Shown: one piece after another, positions 1 to 5,443 of the stretch
Numbering within the stretch: position 1 is the stretch's first letter
Layout: each line of letters begins with the position of its first letter
Source of the DNA: Candidatus Altarchaeum sp. CG2_30_32_3053
Lineage (GTDB): Archaea > Altiarchaeota > Altiarchaeia > Altiarchaeales > Altiarchaeaceae
Length of the DNA: 6,276 nt
Direction: 5' to 3'
Assembly: GCA_001873845.1 (NCBI GenBank)
Contig: MNZY01000097.1
Span: 1 to 6,276, forward strand
The notes under the pieces: generated by a model
Seen by the model: the letters and a program-made list of their open reading frames with translations, nothing else
The model's database searches: none
What the model was told of the DNA's origin: nothing
Position numbers and translations under genes: made by a program

Positions 1-157
1 AAAAAAAATAATTTAAAATAAAATAGTAAAAAAATAAAATAATATTTAGGAAAAATTTAAATTATTAAATGTAGAAATGAATAAAGATAAATGAAGGTAA
101 AATAAATTTATCCGGGTTTGTTTCTACCGCAGATTATTATACGAAATTTTAAAACAG

Positions 158-188
158 AATAAGAGGATAAATTTAATAAGAGGATAAA
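158..188. repeat. 14-bp direct repeat (AATAAGAGGATAAA x2)
   Basis: The sequence AATAAGAGGATAAA occurs at 158-171 and again at 175-188, giving a 17-bp period. It is identical in both copies. In such AT-rich DNA it could be simple slippage. It could also be a paired protein-binding site, but no gene starts close enough to support that. Confidence 0.5.
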
Positions 189-233
189 AAATTAAAACAG
201 GTAAAAAAGATGAAATATGAGGTCAAGAATTTG

Positions 234-287
234 TAAAAAATGTAACCCATGCCATCAACCTAAAAACTGTAACCCATGCCCTCAACC
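234..287. repeat. 27-bp tandem repeat, possible relic IS end
   Basis: Two head-to-tail 27-bp units lie at 234-260 and 261-287. They share TGTAACCCATGCC followed by TCAACC and differ at two positions. The repeat is clearly richer in C than its surroundings. Tandem end repeats beginning with TG are known from transposons with integrase-type transposases such as the IS21 family, so this could be a solo left end of a lost element. No transposase and no inverted partner copy is visible in the window, so the assignment is inference only. Confidence 0.55.
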
Positions 288-342
288 TTTCTACATAATA
301 TTTTAATTTATTTTCGTAATTATTAAATCATAAAATTTAAAA

Positions 343-1140
343 ATGTGTCAATCAGAGGCAGCCGTAACTGCAAGAGAAGTCGTTAGTGTATTGCCAAGAA
401 TATTAATGGAAGAACCTGCATTAAAGTATGAAATTTATGCTATACTTGAAGAACACTTTCCTCCAAAGGAAGAGTTTAACAGGATTTTGGAGGAGATAGA
501 AAAATCAAGGATAGAGACCAATAAGAGATTTGCAGAGGCGAGAGAAGAAAGCAACAGGAGGTTTGAAGCGATAGATAAGAGATTTGCAGAGGCGAGAGAA
601 GAAAGCAACAGGAGGTTTGAAGCGATAGATAAAAGGTTTGAAGCAGTAGACAGAAGGTTTGAAGCAGTAGACAGAAGGTTTGAAGCAGTAGACAGAAGGT
701 TTGATGCAGCAGATAAAAGATTTGATAAAATTGAAGCAACCCTTGGTACGGTTCAAAAAACAGTGGAAAAACTCACTCTTGATATTGAAGAAGAGGCAAG
801 AGAGGTTGGAAATTATAAATTAAGGGAGAAAAATATAGATATTGAATTAGACCGGTTTGAAATTCCCCAGGTTATTGAAATTGACATTTACGGCTGTAAT
901 GATGAATTATGCGTTATCGGAGAATGTAGTGTAAGAGCAGGAGTTAGTATTTTGGACAAACTGGAAAGAGATATGAAAAAACTAAAAGAAAGTGCCCCTG
1001 AAAAAATTAAAGGAAAAGTTATAAAGTTAATATATACATCATTACCTGTGGGGGATCTCATAGAAGAAGCAAAAAAGAAAAATGTGTGGGTGCTCAGAAG
1101 AGAAAAAGAGGTTACAGATCTTGTTATTGATACAACATAA
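343..1140 (+). CDS. Coiled-coil protein with PD-(D/E)XK-like C-terminal domain (DUF3782/COG5493 type)
   Basis: The 265-residue protein has three parts. An N-terminal helical segment (about 1-58, with LPRILMEEPALKYEIYAILE) resembles the start of archaeal DUF3782/COG5493 proteins. A long charged coiled coil (about 60-150) is made of repeats: two identical 18-residue units (61-78, 79-96) and then five 7-residue units of the RRFEAVD type (97-131). The C-terminal domain (about 150-262) has the layout of a PD-(D/E)XK nuclease-like fold: a strand with D181 (IEIDIYG), a strand with E194 (VIGECS), a helix, then strands KVIKLIYTS and NVWVL. The usual lysine of the (D/E)XK motif is not at its expected place (E-C-S), so nuclease activity is doubtful. 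No signal peptide or membrane segment is seen, so it is likely cytoplasmic. The ATG at 343 has no Shine-Dalgarno and follows an A/T-rich run, as expected for a leaderless gene. It stands alone, with 228 bases to the next gene. Family function is unknown. Confidence 0.8.
   Translation: MCQSEAAVTAREVVSVLPRILMEEPALKYEIYAILEEHFPPKEEFNRILEEIEKSRIETNKRFAEAREESNRRFEAIDKRFAEAREESNRRFEAIDKRFEAVDRRFEAVDRRFEAVDRRFDAADKRFDKIEATLGTVQKTVEKLTLDIEEEAREVGNYKLREKNIDIELDRFEIPQVIEIDIYGCNDELCVIGECSVRAGVSILDKLERDMKKLKESAPEKIKGKVIKLIYTSLPVGDLIEEAKKKNVWVLRREKEVTDLVIDTT
521..628 (+). repeat. Perfect 54-bp tandem duplication inside the coiled-coil gene
   Basis: Bases 521-574 and 575-628 are identical over all 54 positions and keep the reading frame, giving two copies of an 18-residue unit (KRFAEAREESNRRFEAID). 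Identity at third codon positions means the duplication is recent or is being homogenised. Eighteen residues are exactly five turns of an ideal alpha helix, so copies can be added or lost without disturbing the helix face. Confidence 0.9.
633..716 (+). repeat. 21-bp heptad-encoding tandem repeat (three identical copies plus one diverged)
   Basis: AAGGTTTGAAGCAGTAGACAG-type units occupy 633-653, 654-674 and 675-695 without a mismatch. A diverged fourth follows at 696-716, where GAAGCAGTAGACAG has changed towards GATGCAGCAGATAA. Each unit encodes one heptad of the coiled coil (R-F-E-A-V-D-R). The array directly follows the 54-bp duplication and itself looks derived from the last seven residues of that unit. 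Confidence 0.9.
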
Positions 1141-1186
1141 GGTAGAATAATATGCACGAATTTCTGTTGTTGTGTGCCAACTCACA

Positions 1187-1203
1187 TCTTTTATTTTTTA
1201 TTT
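1187..1203 (+). terminator. T-rich tract, possible archaeal terminator
   Basis: A 17-base stretch consisting of T apart from two A's lies 47 bases after the stop of the coiled-coil gene. Archaeal RNA polymerase commonly terminates at U-rich tracts without a hairpin. None is needed here and none is seen. Confidence 0.35.
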
Positions 1204-1368
1204 CAAAATTTAAATTTGATTGCTGTTATTTTTCAACCTTACAAGTTTAACCATATCCAAAATTTAAGCAATTGTATAAAAAAAGTGCCATTAACCCATA
1301 CAACACGTAACCTTGTTTTTATTATTCAAAAAATAATTGATAAGAATAATCATAAAATTTTTATTAAA

Positions 1369-1683
1369 ATGATTAGTATAGATCTACCTCAAATCATGGA
1401 AAAAAAGATAAATGCTTTAGTAGAAGGAGGATATTATCCAAATATAAACGAACTCATAAAAGACGCTTTTAAGTCACTCCTGGAAAGTAAAGCAGATTTG
1501 AAAATATCTACTGCTTTGGAAATATACAAAAAAGGAGATGTAACTCTTGGGAGAGCATCAGAGATTGCAGGACTATCTATATGGGAATTTAAAGAAATAT
1601 TAAAAAGCAGAGGCGTAAAGATTATTGTTGAAGCACCTTCAAAGGATGAACTGGACGAACAAATAGATCTTATGAAACATTGA
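1369..1683 (+). CDS. UPF0175 family antitoxin-like protein
   Basis: The 104-residue protein matches UPF0175 (VapB-like antitoxin) along its length. Residues 6-40 (LPQIMEKKINALVEGG then YYPNINELIKDAFKSLLE) form the ribbon-helix-helix-like N-terminal part. Residues 42-84 (KADLKISTALEIYKKGDVTLGRASEIAGLS, in two pieces, then EFKEILKSRG) form the family's characteristic helix-turn-helix-like segment. The frame is open back to 1174, but the upstream residues are hydrophobic and low-complexity and do not fit the family. The ATG at 1369, preceded by TTAAA, gives the usual length and matches the paralogue at 5482. UPF0175 genes usually precede a PIN-domain toxin, and here a truncated PIN start follows after only 2 bases. 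It was probably an autoregulating antitoxin. Since its toxin is broken, it may be a relic or retain only a DNA-binding role. Confidence 0.85.
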   Translation: MISIDLPQIMEKKINALVEGGYYPNINELIKDAFKSLLESKADLKISTALEIYKKGDVTLGRASEIAGLSIWEFKEILKSRGVKIIVEAPSKDELDEQIDLMKH

Positions 1684-1685
1684 GA

Positions 1686-1766
1686 ATGAATATCATATTT
1701 GATACTGATATTTTAAGCATCTTTGCTAAGGCAAATGTGATTCAATTGCTTGAAAAATTGCATTAG
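1686..1766 (+). pseudogene. Truncated PIN-domain toxin stub (partner of the upstream UPF0175 gene)
   Basis: The ATG lies 2 bases after the UPF0175 stop and opens a 26-codon frame reading MNIIFDTDILSIFAKANVIQ followed by LLEKLH and TAG. This is the first strand and helix of a VapC-like PIN domain, including the first catalytic-type aspartate in DTD. A complete toxin would be about 130-160 residues. None of the three forward frames after the stop (1767-1973) continues a PIN domain. The 3' part has therefore been deleted or replaced, not merely frameshifted. The tight spacing confirms that this was a translationally coupled antitoxin-toxin pair. Confidence 0.8.
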
Positions 1767-1973
1767 ACAGTTGTGAAATAACTTAAACTCAAAAACAGGT
1801 AATTTTTGATACTTCAAACCCTTGTAGATAATTAAAAACTACGCGTGTAAAGTGTTCGTTTACTCAGTGAGGTTGGAAAGGATATTGGCAAACAAACATA
1901 ATTATCAAATCGTATTAAATTACTTTAAAGACAGACACTAATTAAAGACAACATTTTAATATTGCCCAAAAAA
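1767..1973. other. Non-coding spacer between two toxin-antitoxin remnants
   Basis: All frames are broken by frequent stops, and no trace of the missing PIN C-terminus can be recognised. The sequence is less A-rich than the flanking spacers. The final 50 bases (TTAAA at 1943-1947, TTTTAAT at 1954-1960) are the likely promoter region for the gene at 1974, but no single TATA box stands out. Confidence 0.5.
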
Positions 1974-2141
1974 ATGGAAAAAAAACTTACAAAAGAGGAA
2001 AGGGAAAAACAAGATAAAAAACTAACGGAAAGCGAAAGAAATAAAATAAAACATGGGATAGTTGGCGCCTTGAAGAAGACCATCTATTTGTCTCCGGAAG
2101 ATTTTAAAAAAAGTATAGAAATAACAGAAAGGGAATATTAA
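1974..2141 (+). CDS. Small charged antitoxin-like protein, module A
   Basis: The 55-residue protein starts MEKKLTKEEREKQDKKLTES, followed by a basic helix and an LSPEDFKK segment. It is homologous to the protein at 2394: both begin MEKK, have an LTE-x-E-(R/K)-x-K-I stretch, and end in DFK(K/R). The ATG follows a run of seven A's and has no Shine-Dalgarno. The frame directly precedes, and overlaps by five bases, a PIN-domain toxin remnant, so it occupies the antitoxin position of a VapBC-like module. I do not recognise a named family. It has no obvious DNA-binding fold and may act by wrapping the toxin, as short antitoxin tails do. The length and the preserved frame suggest a real gene even though the partner is damaged. 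Confidence 0.65.
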   Translation: MEKKLTKEEREKQDKKLTESERNKIKHGIVGALKKTIYLSPEDFKKSIEITEREY

Positions 2142-2331
2142 CCAGATTTATCTAATTGGTGAAACAAATTTTTTGGCAGATTTGGGTTACCGGCAGGATA
2201 AAAATGTAGTACATCTATTTGACTTTGTGTTGGCAGGCAGAATAAATTTGGTCGTACCGGAGATATCACTTCATGAAATGTTGGAAGTTTTTACAAAAAA
2301 ATGTGAAAGTGTATCTGATTGGCAGGAATAA
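2137..2331 (+). pseudogene. Truncated, chimeric PIN-domain toxin, module A
   Basis: The frame reads IYLIGETNFLADLGYRQD from codon 4, then after a short gap LFDFVLAGRINLVVPEISLH and EMLEVF. This is collinear with the first 50 residues of the PIN toxin at 2521. At the expected start there is ATT (2137) rather than ATG, GTG or TTG. One base change from ATG would give it, and the position overlaps the antitoxin stop exactly as in coupled modules. After LEVF the sequence ends in TKKCESVSDWQE-stop. This does not match the toxin but does match the tail of the antitoxin at 2394 (KKSESISDW). The toxin has therefore lost about 130 C-terminal residues, including the later acidic active-site positions, and has been joined to a piece of another module. 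It is very unlikely to be active. Confidence 0.75.
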
Positions 2332-2350
2332 TATCATAATTAAATTTTAA
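2303..2350 (+). pseudogene. Remnant start of a further PIN toxin (recombination scar)
   Basis: In the frame starting at GTG 2303 the sequence reads VKVYLIG, the same first seven residues as the PIN toxin at 2521. It then diverges to RNNIIIKF and a stop. The 20 bases 2303-2322 differ from 2521-2540 at a single position. In the other frame the same DNA encodes the antitoxin tail ESVSDW. The fragment shows that the left PIN remnant was joined to the antitoxin-toxin overlap of another, now missing, module. Confidence 0.7.
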
Positions 2351-2393
2351 AATCACTTTACCATCGTTCAGATATTTTTTAATAAATTAAAAA

Positions 2394-2543
2394 ATGGAGA
2401 AAAAAATAGATATAAAAAATTTAACAGAAGAAGAAAAGGAGAAAATATTAAGCAAGATATGGGGCTTTATAAAAAGATACGCCCCCGAAGTTACTGCTGA
2501 TGATTTTAAACGAAAGAAAAGTGAAAGTATATCTGATTGGTGA
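2394..2543 (+). CDS. Small charged antitoxin-like protein, module B
   Basis: This is a 49-residue protein, starting MEKKIDIKNLTEEEKEKILS, with a central helix containing WGFIKRY and a tail DDFKRKKSESISDW. It is homologous to the protein at 1974 in its start, its LTEEE-K-K-I core and its DFK motif, with a different tail. Its last 23 bases overlap the GTG start of the PIN gene at 2521, an arrangement that couples translation of antitoxin and toxin. The ATG follows a run of A's without a Shine-Dalgarno, suggesting a leaderless transcript. The likely role is neutralising the PIN protein encoded next to it. No recognised family was assigned. Confidence 0.7.
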   Translation: MEKKIDIKNLTEEEKEKILSKIWGFIKRYAPEVTADDFKRKKSESISDW

Positions 2544-3099
2544 GACAAACTTTTTGGTAGATATTGGTCTTCAACAGGACATTAGAATAAAACATTAGAT
2601 AGAATTGGCAATGAAAGAAAAAATAGCATTAGTTGTTCCAGAAATTTCATTTTTTGAGGTTTGGGAAGTTATTTTATCAAAAATAAAAAGGAGAAAAGAG
2701 CTCGCAGAGAATTTAAGAAAAGAGGCAAATCAAATTGGCAGAAGCAACTATGCGGAAAAAAGTGCAAAGAATCTGAAAGAAAGTGCAAAATTACTTGAAG
2801 AAAGTTATGCGGCAGATATGTCTTCTCTTGAGGATTCCCTTAAAATATTAAAGCAAATTTGCACTATTATAGATTACAGCCCGACAATACATACGAGATC
2901 ATATTTAATAACTCTGGATAAAAGATATGACATTGTGAATCCCGATGCTTCAGTCTATGAATCAATAAAAGAATTTGCTCGCGAGAACGACGGAATCAAA
3001 ATCCATCCGAATAAAAACACAGATGATTTTGATAAGAAAATAATCCGTGAAGAACTAAATAATTTGGAGTTGAAGTTTACTTTGATTCAGGAAAGGTGA
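2521..3099 (+). pseudogene. PIN-domain toxin with one in-frame TAG, module B
   Basis: Reading from GTG 2521, the frame gives a full-length PIN-like protein of 192 sense codons interrupted only by TAG at codon 26 (2596-2598). Putative acidic active-site positions are all present: E8 in GETNF (in place of the common D), E46 in PEISFFE, D142 in NPDAS and D168/D169 in NKNTDDF. The end pattern NTDDFDKKIIREELNNLELKF-like (split here: DDFDKKII, REELNN) resembles the C-terminus of PIN families with an N-x-x-DF signature. Compared with the module A remnant, the TAG falls exactly at a leucine position, so a single TTG-to-TAG change explains it. Translation could restart at TTG 2605 or ATG 2611. That would give about 162-164 residues lacking the first strand and the E8 motif. 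It is most likely a recent nonsense pseudogene. The insert of charged residues around 56-100 is longer than in small VapC toxins. Confidence 0.75.
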
Positions 3100-3149
3100 T
3101 CAAAAGAATTACTGAATTGACAGAAGAAAAGTTAACACGGATTGGAGTT

Positions 3150-3170
3150 GAGAAAAGATAATTTTTTAAA
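3150..3170 (+). promoter_or_regulatory. Candidate archaeal BRE/TATA promoter for the ugd operon
   Basis: GAGAAAAGA (3150-3158), a BRE-like purine stretch, is followed by TTTTTTAAA (3162-3170), a TATA-like element ending 26 bases before the ATG at 3196. This is the spacing expected for transcription starting at or just before the start codon of a leaderless gene. In AT-rich DNA such matches are common, so confidence is limited. Confidence 0.4.
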
Positions 3171-3195
3171 ATTAATAAAAGAAATAAAATTTAAA

Positions 3196-4509
3196 ATGAA
3201 AGTTTCAATTATCGGAACCGGCTATGTTGGATTGGTAACAGGTGTTTGCCTGGCAGATAATGGAAATGATGTTGTTTGCGTTGATATAATTAAAGAAAAG
3301 GTTGATGCAATAAATGAAGGCAGAGCAATAATTTATGAAGAAGATTTGGAACAGATTTTGGTGAAAAATTTAAAAGAAAAACGCCTGAGAGCAACAACAA
3401 ATATTGGCGAAGCTGTAAAATCCGCAGATGTTATTTTCATTTCTGTCGGAACGCCGAGCAGAGAAAATAAGGCAATTGATTTGGGATTTATTGAAAATAC
3501 TTCCTGTGAGATTGGAAAGGCATTAAAAAATGAAACTAATTACAAAGTTATTGCAGTAAAAAGCACAGTAGTTCCGGGAACAACAGAAAATGTCATAATT
3601 CCCTTACTTGAAGAATTTTCAGATAAAAAAGCTGGCACAGATTTTGGGGTTTGTATGATTCCGGAATTTTTAAGGGAAGGAAGGGCAATTTATGATTTTA
3701 TGAATCCTGACAGAACAATTATCGGTGAATATGATAAAAAATCAGGAGATAAAGTTTTTGAATTATTTAAAAACTTCTCCTGTCCGGTTTTGAGGACAAA
3801 TTTAAGAACTGCTGAAATGATAAAATATGCGAGTAATGCCTTTCTTGCAACAAAGATTTCATTTATTAATGAAATTGCAAATATCTGTGAATTAAAAGGA
3901 ATTGATGTAAACGAGGTTGCAAAAGGGATTGGATTGGATAAGAGAATTAATCCTCACTTTTTACATGCCGGAATCGGATTTGGAGGAAGTTGTTTTCCAA
4001 AGGATGTTTCTGCTTTAATCTCAAGTGTTTATGAAAATGGCTATGAACCGAAATTGCTGAAGGAGGTTATGGAACTAAACGAAAGACAAAAACTATGGCC
4101 TGTAAGAAAGGTAAATGAAATTTTTATTGATTTGAAGAATAAAAAGATAGCAATACTTGGACTAGCTTTTAAAGGAAACAGCGATGATATGAGAGAAGCA
4201 CCAACATTTTCAATAATAAACTTATTACTCAAAAAGAATGCTAATATCCATACATACGATCCAAAGGCAACTGAGAATGCAAAAAGGATATTTGGAAATA
4301 AAATCAATTACTGTAAAAATATAGACGAATGTCTGAATGACGCGGATGTCTGCATTATTGCAACTGACTGGGACGAATTTAAAAAGATTTATGATAAATT
4401 TAATTTGATGAAAAACAAAATTGTTATTGACGGAAGAAAAATGCTAAATCCTGAAAAATGCAAGGAATTAAATGTAAAATATTACGGAGTAGGATATAAA
4501 AATGAATGA
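3196..4509 (+). CDS. ugd: UDP-glucose 6-dehydrogenase
   Basis: This enzyme oxidises UDP-glucose to UDP-glucuronate with two NAD+ in the cytoplasm. The 437-residue length is normal for the UDP-glucose/GDP-mannose dehydrogenase family (COG1004). The N-terminal NAD domain shows GTGYVG (7-12) and D30 at the end of the second strand, then ISVGTPS and KSTVVPGTTE. The middle domain has PEFLREGRAI, NPDRTIIG and the active-site pair K210 and N214 in AEMIKYASN. The catalytic cysteine is C266 in GFGGSCFPKD. The C-terminal UDP-binding domain starts at ILGLAFKGNSDDMREAP. The frame is open 18 codons further upstream to a TTG at 3142, but the ATG at 3196 puts the first Rossmann strand at residue 3, as in homologues, and has the local AAA-ATG start context. 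It overlaps the next gene by 8 bases, so the two are co-transcribed. It provides the substrate for the downstream decarboxylase. All key residues are present. Confidence 0.96.
   Translation: MKVSIIGTGYVGLVTGVCLADNGNDVVCVDIIKEKVDAINEGRAIIYEEDLEQILVKNLKEKRLRATTNIGEAVKSADVIFISVGTPSRENKAIDLGFIENTSCEIGKALKNETNYKVIAVKSTVVPGTTENVIIPLLEEFSDKKAGTDFGVCMIPEFLREGRAIYDFMNPDRTIIGEYDKKSGDKVFELFKNFSCPVLRTNLRTAEMIKYASNAFLATKISFINEIANICELKGIDVNEVAKGIGLDKRINPHFLHAGIGFGGSCFPKDVSALISSVYENGYEPKLLKEVMELNERQKLWPVRKVNEIFIDLKNKKIAILGLAFKGNSDDMREAPTFSIINLLLKKNANIHTYDPKATENAKRIFGNKINYCKNIDECLNDADVCIIATDWDEFKKIYDKFNLMKNKIVIDGRKMLNPEKCKELNVKYYGVGYKNE
4486..4494 (+). promoter_or_regulatory. Shine-Dalgarno-like site for the decarboxylase gene
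   Basis: GGAGTAGGA lies 7 bases before the ATG at 4502, inside the end of ugd. It is the only clear purine-rich ribosome site among the main genes. It supports this ATG as the start and fits the archaeal habit of using such sites for internal operon genes. Confidence 0.55.
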
Positions 4510-5443
4510 AGAAATTGCTTTAGTTACCGGGGGAGCAGGATTTATAGGAAGTCATTTATGCGAATATTTGCTTAATAAGGGCTTTAAGGTAATTTGTGCG
4601 GATAATTTATCAACAGGAAGCGAAAAAAATATTGAAAAATTAAGGACTAATGAGGACTTTAAATTTTTAAAGAAAGATGTAAGAGATGATTTGGAAATTA
4701 AAGAAAAAATTAATTATATTTTTGATATGGCATCAAGAGCATCTCCAAAGGATTTTAAGGATTATCCGATAGACATATTAACGACAAACGGATTTGGTGT
4801 TTTCAATTTGCTTAATCTTGCTGAAAAAAATAATGCAAAATTTTTATTTTCTTCAACGAGTGAAATTTATGGAGATCCAAAAGAACATCCGCAAAAAGAA
4901 ACATACTGTGGAAATGTAAATACTCTTGGAATAAGAGGTTGTTATGACGAAGCAAAAAGATTTGCAGAAGCAATGACAATGGCTTATGTTAGGGAAAAGA
5001 ATGTTGATGCAAGAATTATCAGAATATTTAATACTTATGGTCCCCGCTTAAATGAGTATGATGGAAGAGTTATTTCAAATTTCATAACACAGGCATTAAG
5101 AAATGAACCAATAACAGTTTATGGGGATGGAAATCAGACAAGAAGTTTTTGTTATGTTTCTGATATGGTTGAGGGGATTTATAAAGCAATGATGGAAGGA
5201 AAAAAAGGAGATGTTTATAATTTAGGTGGTGAAGATGAATATAAAATTTTAGATATTGCATCTAAAATAAAAGAATTAACTAGCACAAATTCAAATATTG
5301 TGTTTAAGGAATTGCCTGAAGATGATCCAAGAATAAGAAAACCTAACATTGGCAAAGCAAAGAAATATTTAAATTGGGAACCTATTATTAATCTTGAAGA
5401 TGGCTTAAAGAAAACAATTGAATATTTTAAAAATGAAATTTAA
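4502..5443 (+). CDS. uxs: UDP-glucuronate decarboxylase (UDP-xylose synthase)
   Basis: The 313-residue short-chain dehydrogenase/reductase of the extended type converts UDP-glucuronate to UDP-xylose with bound NAD+. The nucleotide site is TGGAGFIGSH (glycines 10, 13, 16). The catalytic set comprises S120-E121 in STSEIYGDP, Y148 and K152 in CYDEAKR, and R279 in DDPRIRKP. The Ser-Glu-Tyr-Lys-Arg combination is the one used by UXS and the ArnA decarboxylase domain. Strong family signatures are EHPQKE, GNVN, RIFNTYGPR, DGRVISNFI and QTRSFCYVSDMV. The usual tryptophan before GNVN is cysteine here, and RSCYDEGKR is RGCYDEAKR, both mild departures. The length is typical and no membrane anchor is present, so it is cytoplasmic. 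The gene overlaps ugd by 8 bases, matching a two-step pathway from UDP-glucose. A dTDP-glucose 4,6-dehydratase or UDP-glucose 4-epimerase is less likely given the Ser-Glu and DDP-x-x-R residues. Confidence 0.9.
   Translation: MNEEIALVTGGAGFIGSHLCEYLLNKGFKVICADNLSTGSEKNIEKLRTNEDFKFLKKDVRDDLEIKEKINYIFDMASRASPKDFKDYPIDILTTNGFGVFNLLNLAEKNNAKFLFSSTSEIYGDPKEHPQKETYCGNVNTLGIRGCYDEAKRFAEAMTMAYVREKNVDARIIRIFNTYGPRLNEYDGRVISNFITQALRNEPITVYGDGNQTRSFCYVSDMVEGIYKAMMEGKKGDVYNLGGEDEYKILDIASKIKELTSTNSNIVFKELPEDDPRIRKPNIGKAKKYLNWEPIINLEDGLKKTIEYFKNEI

Larger units (their letters stand above)
1..342. other. AT-rich non-coding region upstream of the coiled-coil gene
   Basis: No coding frame of gene-like quality was found on either strand. 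The first 60 bases are almost entirely A and T with long A-runs. The part around 107-142 is slightly richer in G and C but forms no recognisable RNA gene or protein fragment. Two short tandem repeats (158-188 and 234-287) are listed separately. The last 50 bases before the ATG at 343 are AT-rich and may hold an archaeal promoter: a TTTAATTTA stretch lies at 302-310, somewhat further upstream than ideal for a leaderless start. Confidence 0.6.

Noticed and set aside
158..287. Possible CRISPR array
   Set aside because: The repeats are directly adjacent or separated by three bases, with no spacers and only two copies each.
476..756. Minus-strand open frames opposite the coiled-coil repeats
   Set aside because: They arise only because the repeat lacks stops on the complement. 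They give Phe/Cys/Leu-rich repetitive peptides and have no start signals.
1152..1250. Short plus-strand frame starting ATGCAC (32 codons)
   Set aside because: It is Leu/Phe/Cys-rich, crosses a T-rich tract, and shows no family resemblance or start signal.
1174..1368. N-terminal extension of the UPF0175 frame (65 extra residues)
   Set aside because: The extra part is low-complexity and hydrophobic, does not fit the family, and follows a T-rich tract. The ATG at 1369 gives the normal length and the same start context as the paralogue at 5482.
2596..2598. TAG read as pyrrolysine
   Set aside because: The related remnant at 2137 has leucine at the same position. A single TTG-to-TAG change is simpler, and nothing in the window points to a pyrrolysine system.
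3142..3195. 18-residue upstream extension of UDP-glucose dehydrogenase from TTG 3142
   Set aside because: The Rossmann strand should begin within a few residues of the start. ATG 3196 achieves that and lies at a good distance from a TATA-like element.
4041..4307. Minus-strand 88-codon frame inside ugd
   Set aside because: It is fully inside a well-supported enzyme gene, and the predicted peptide matches nothing recognisable.
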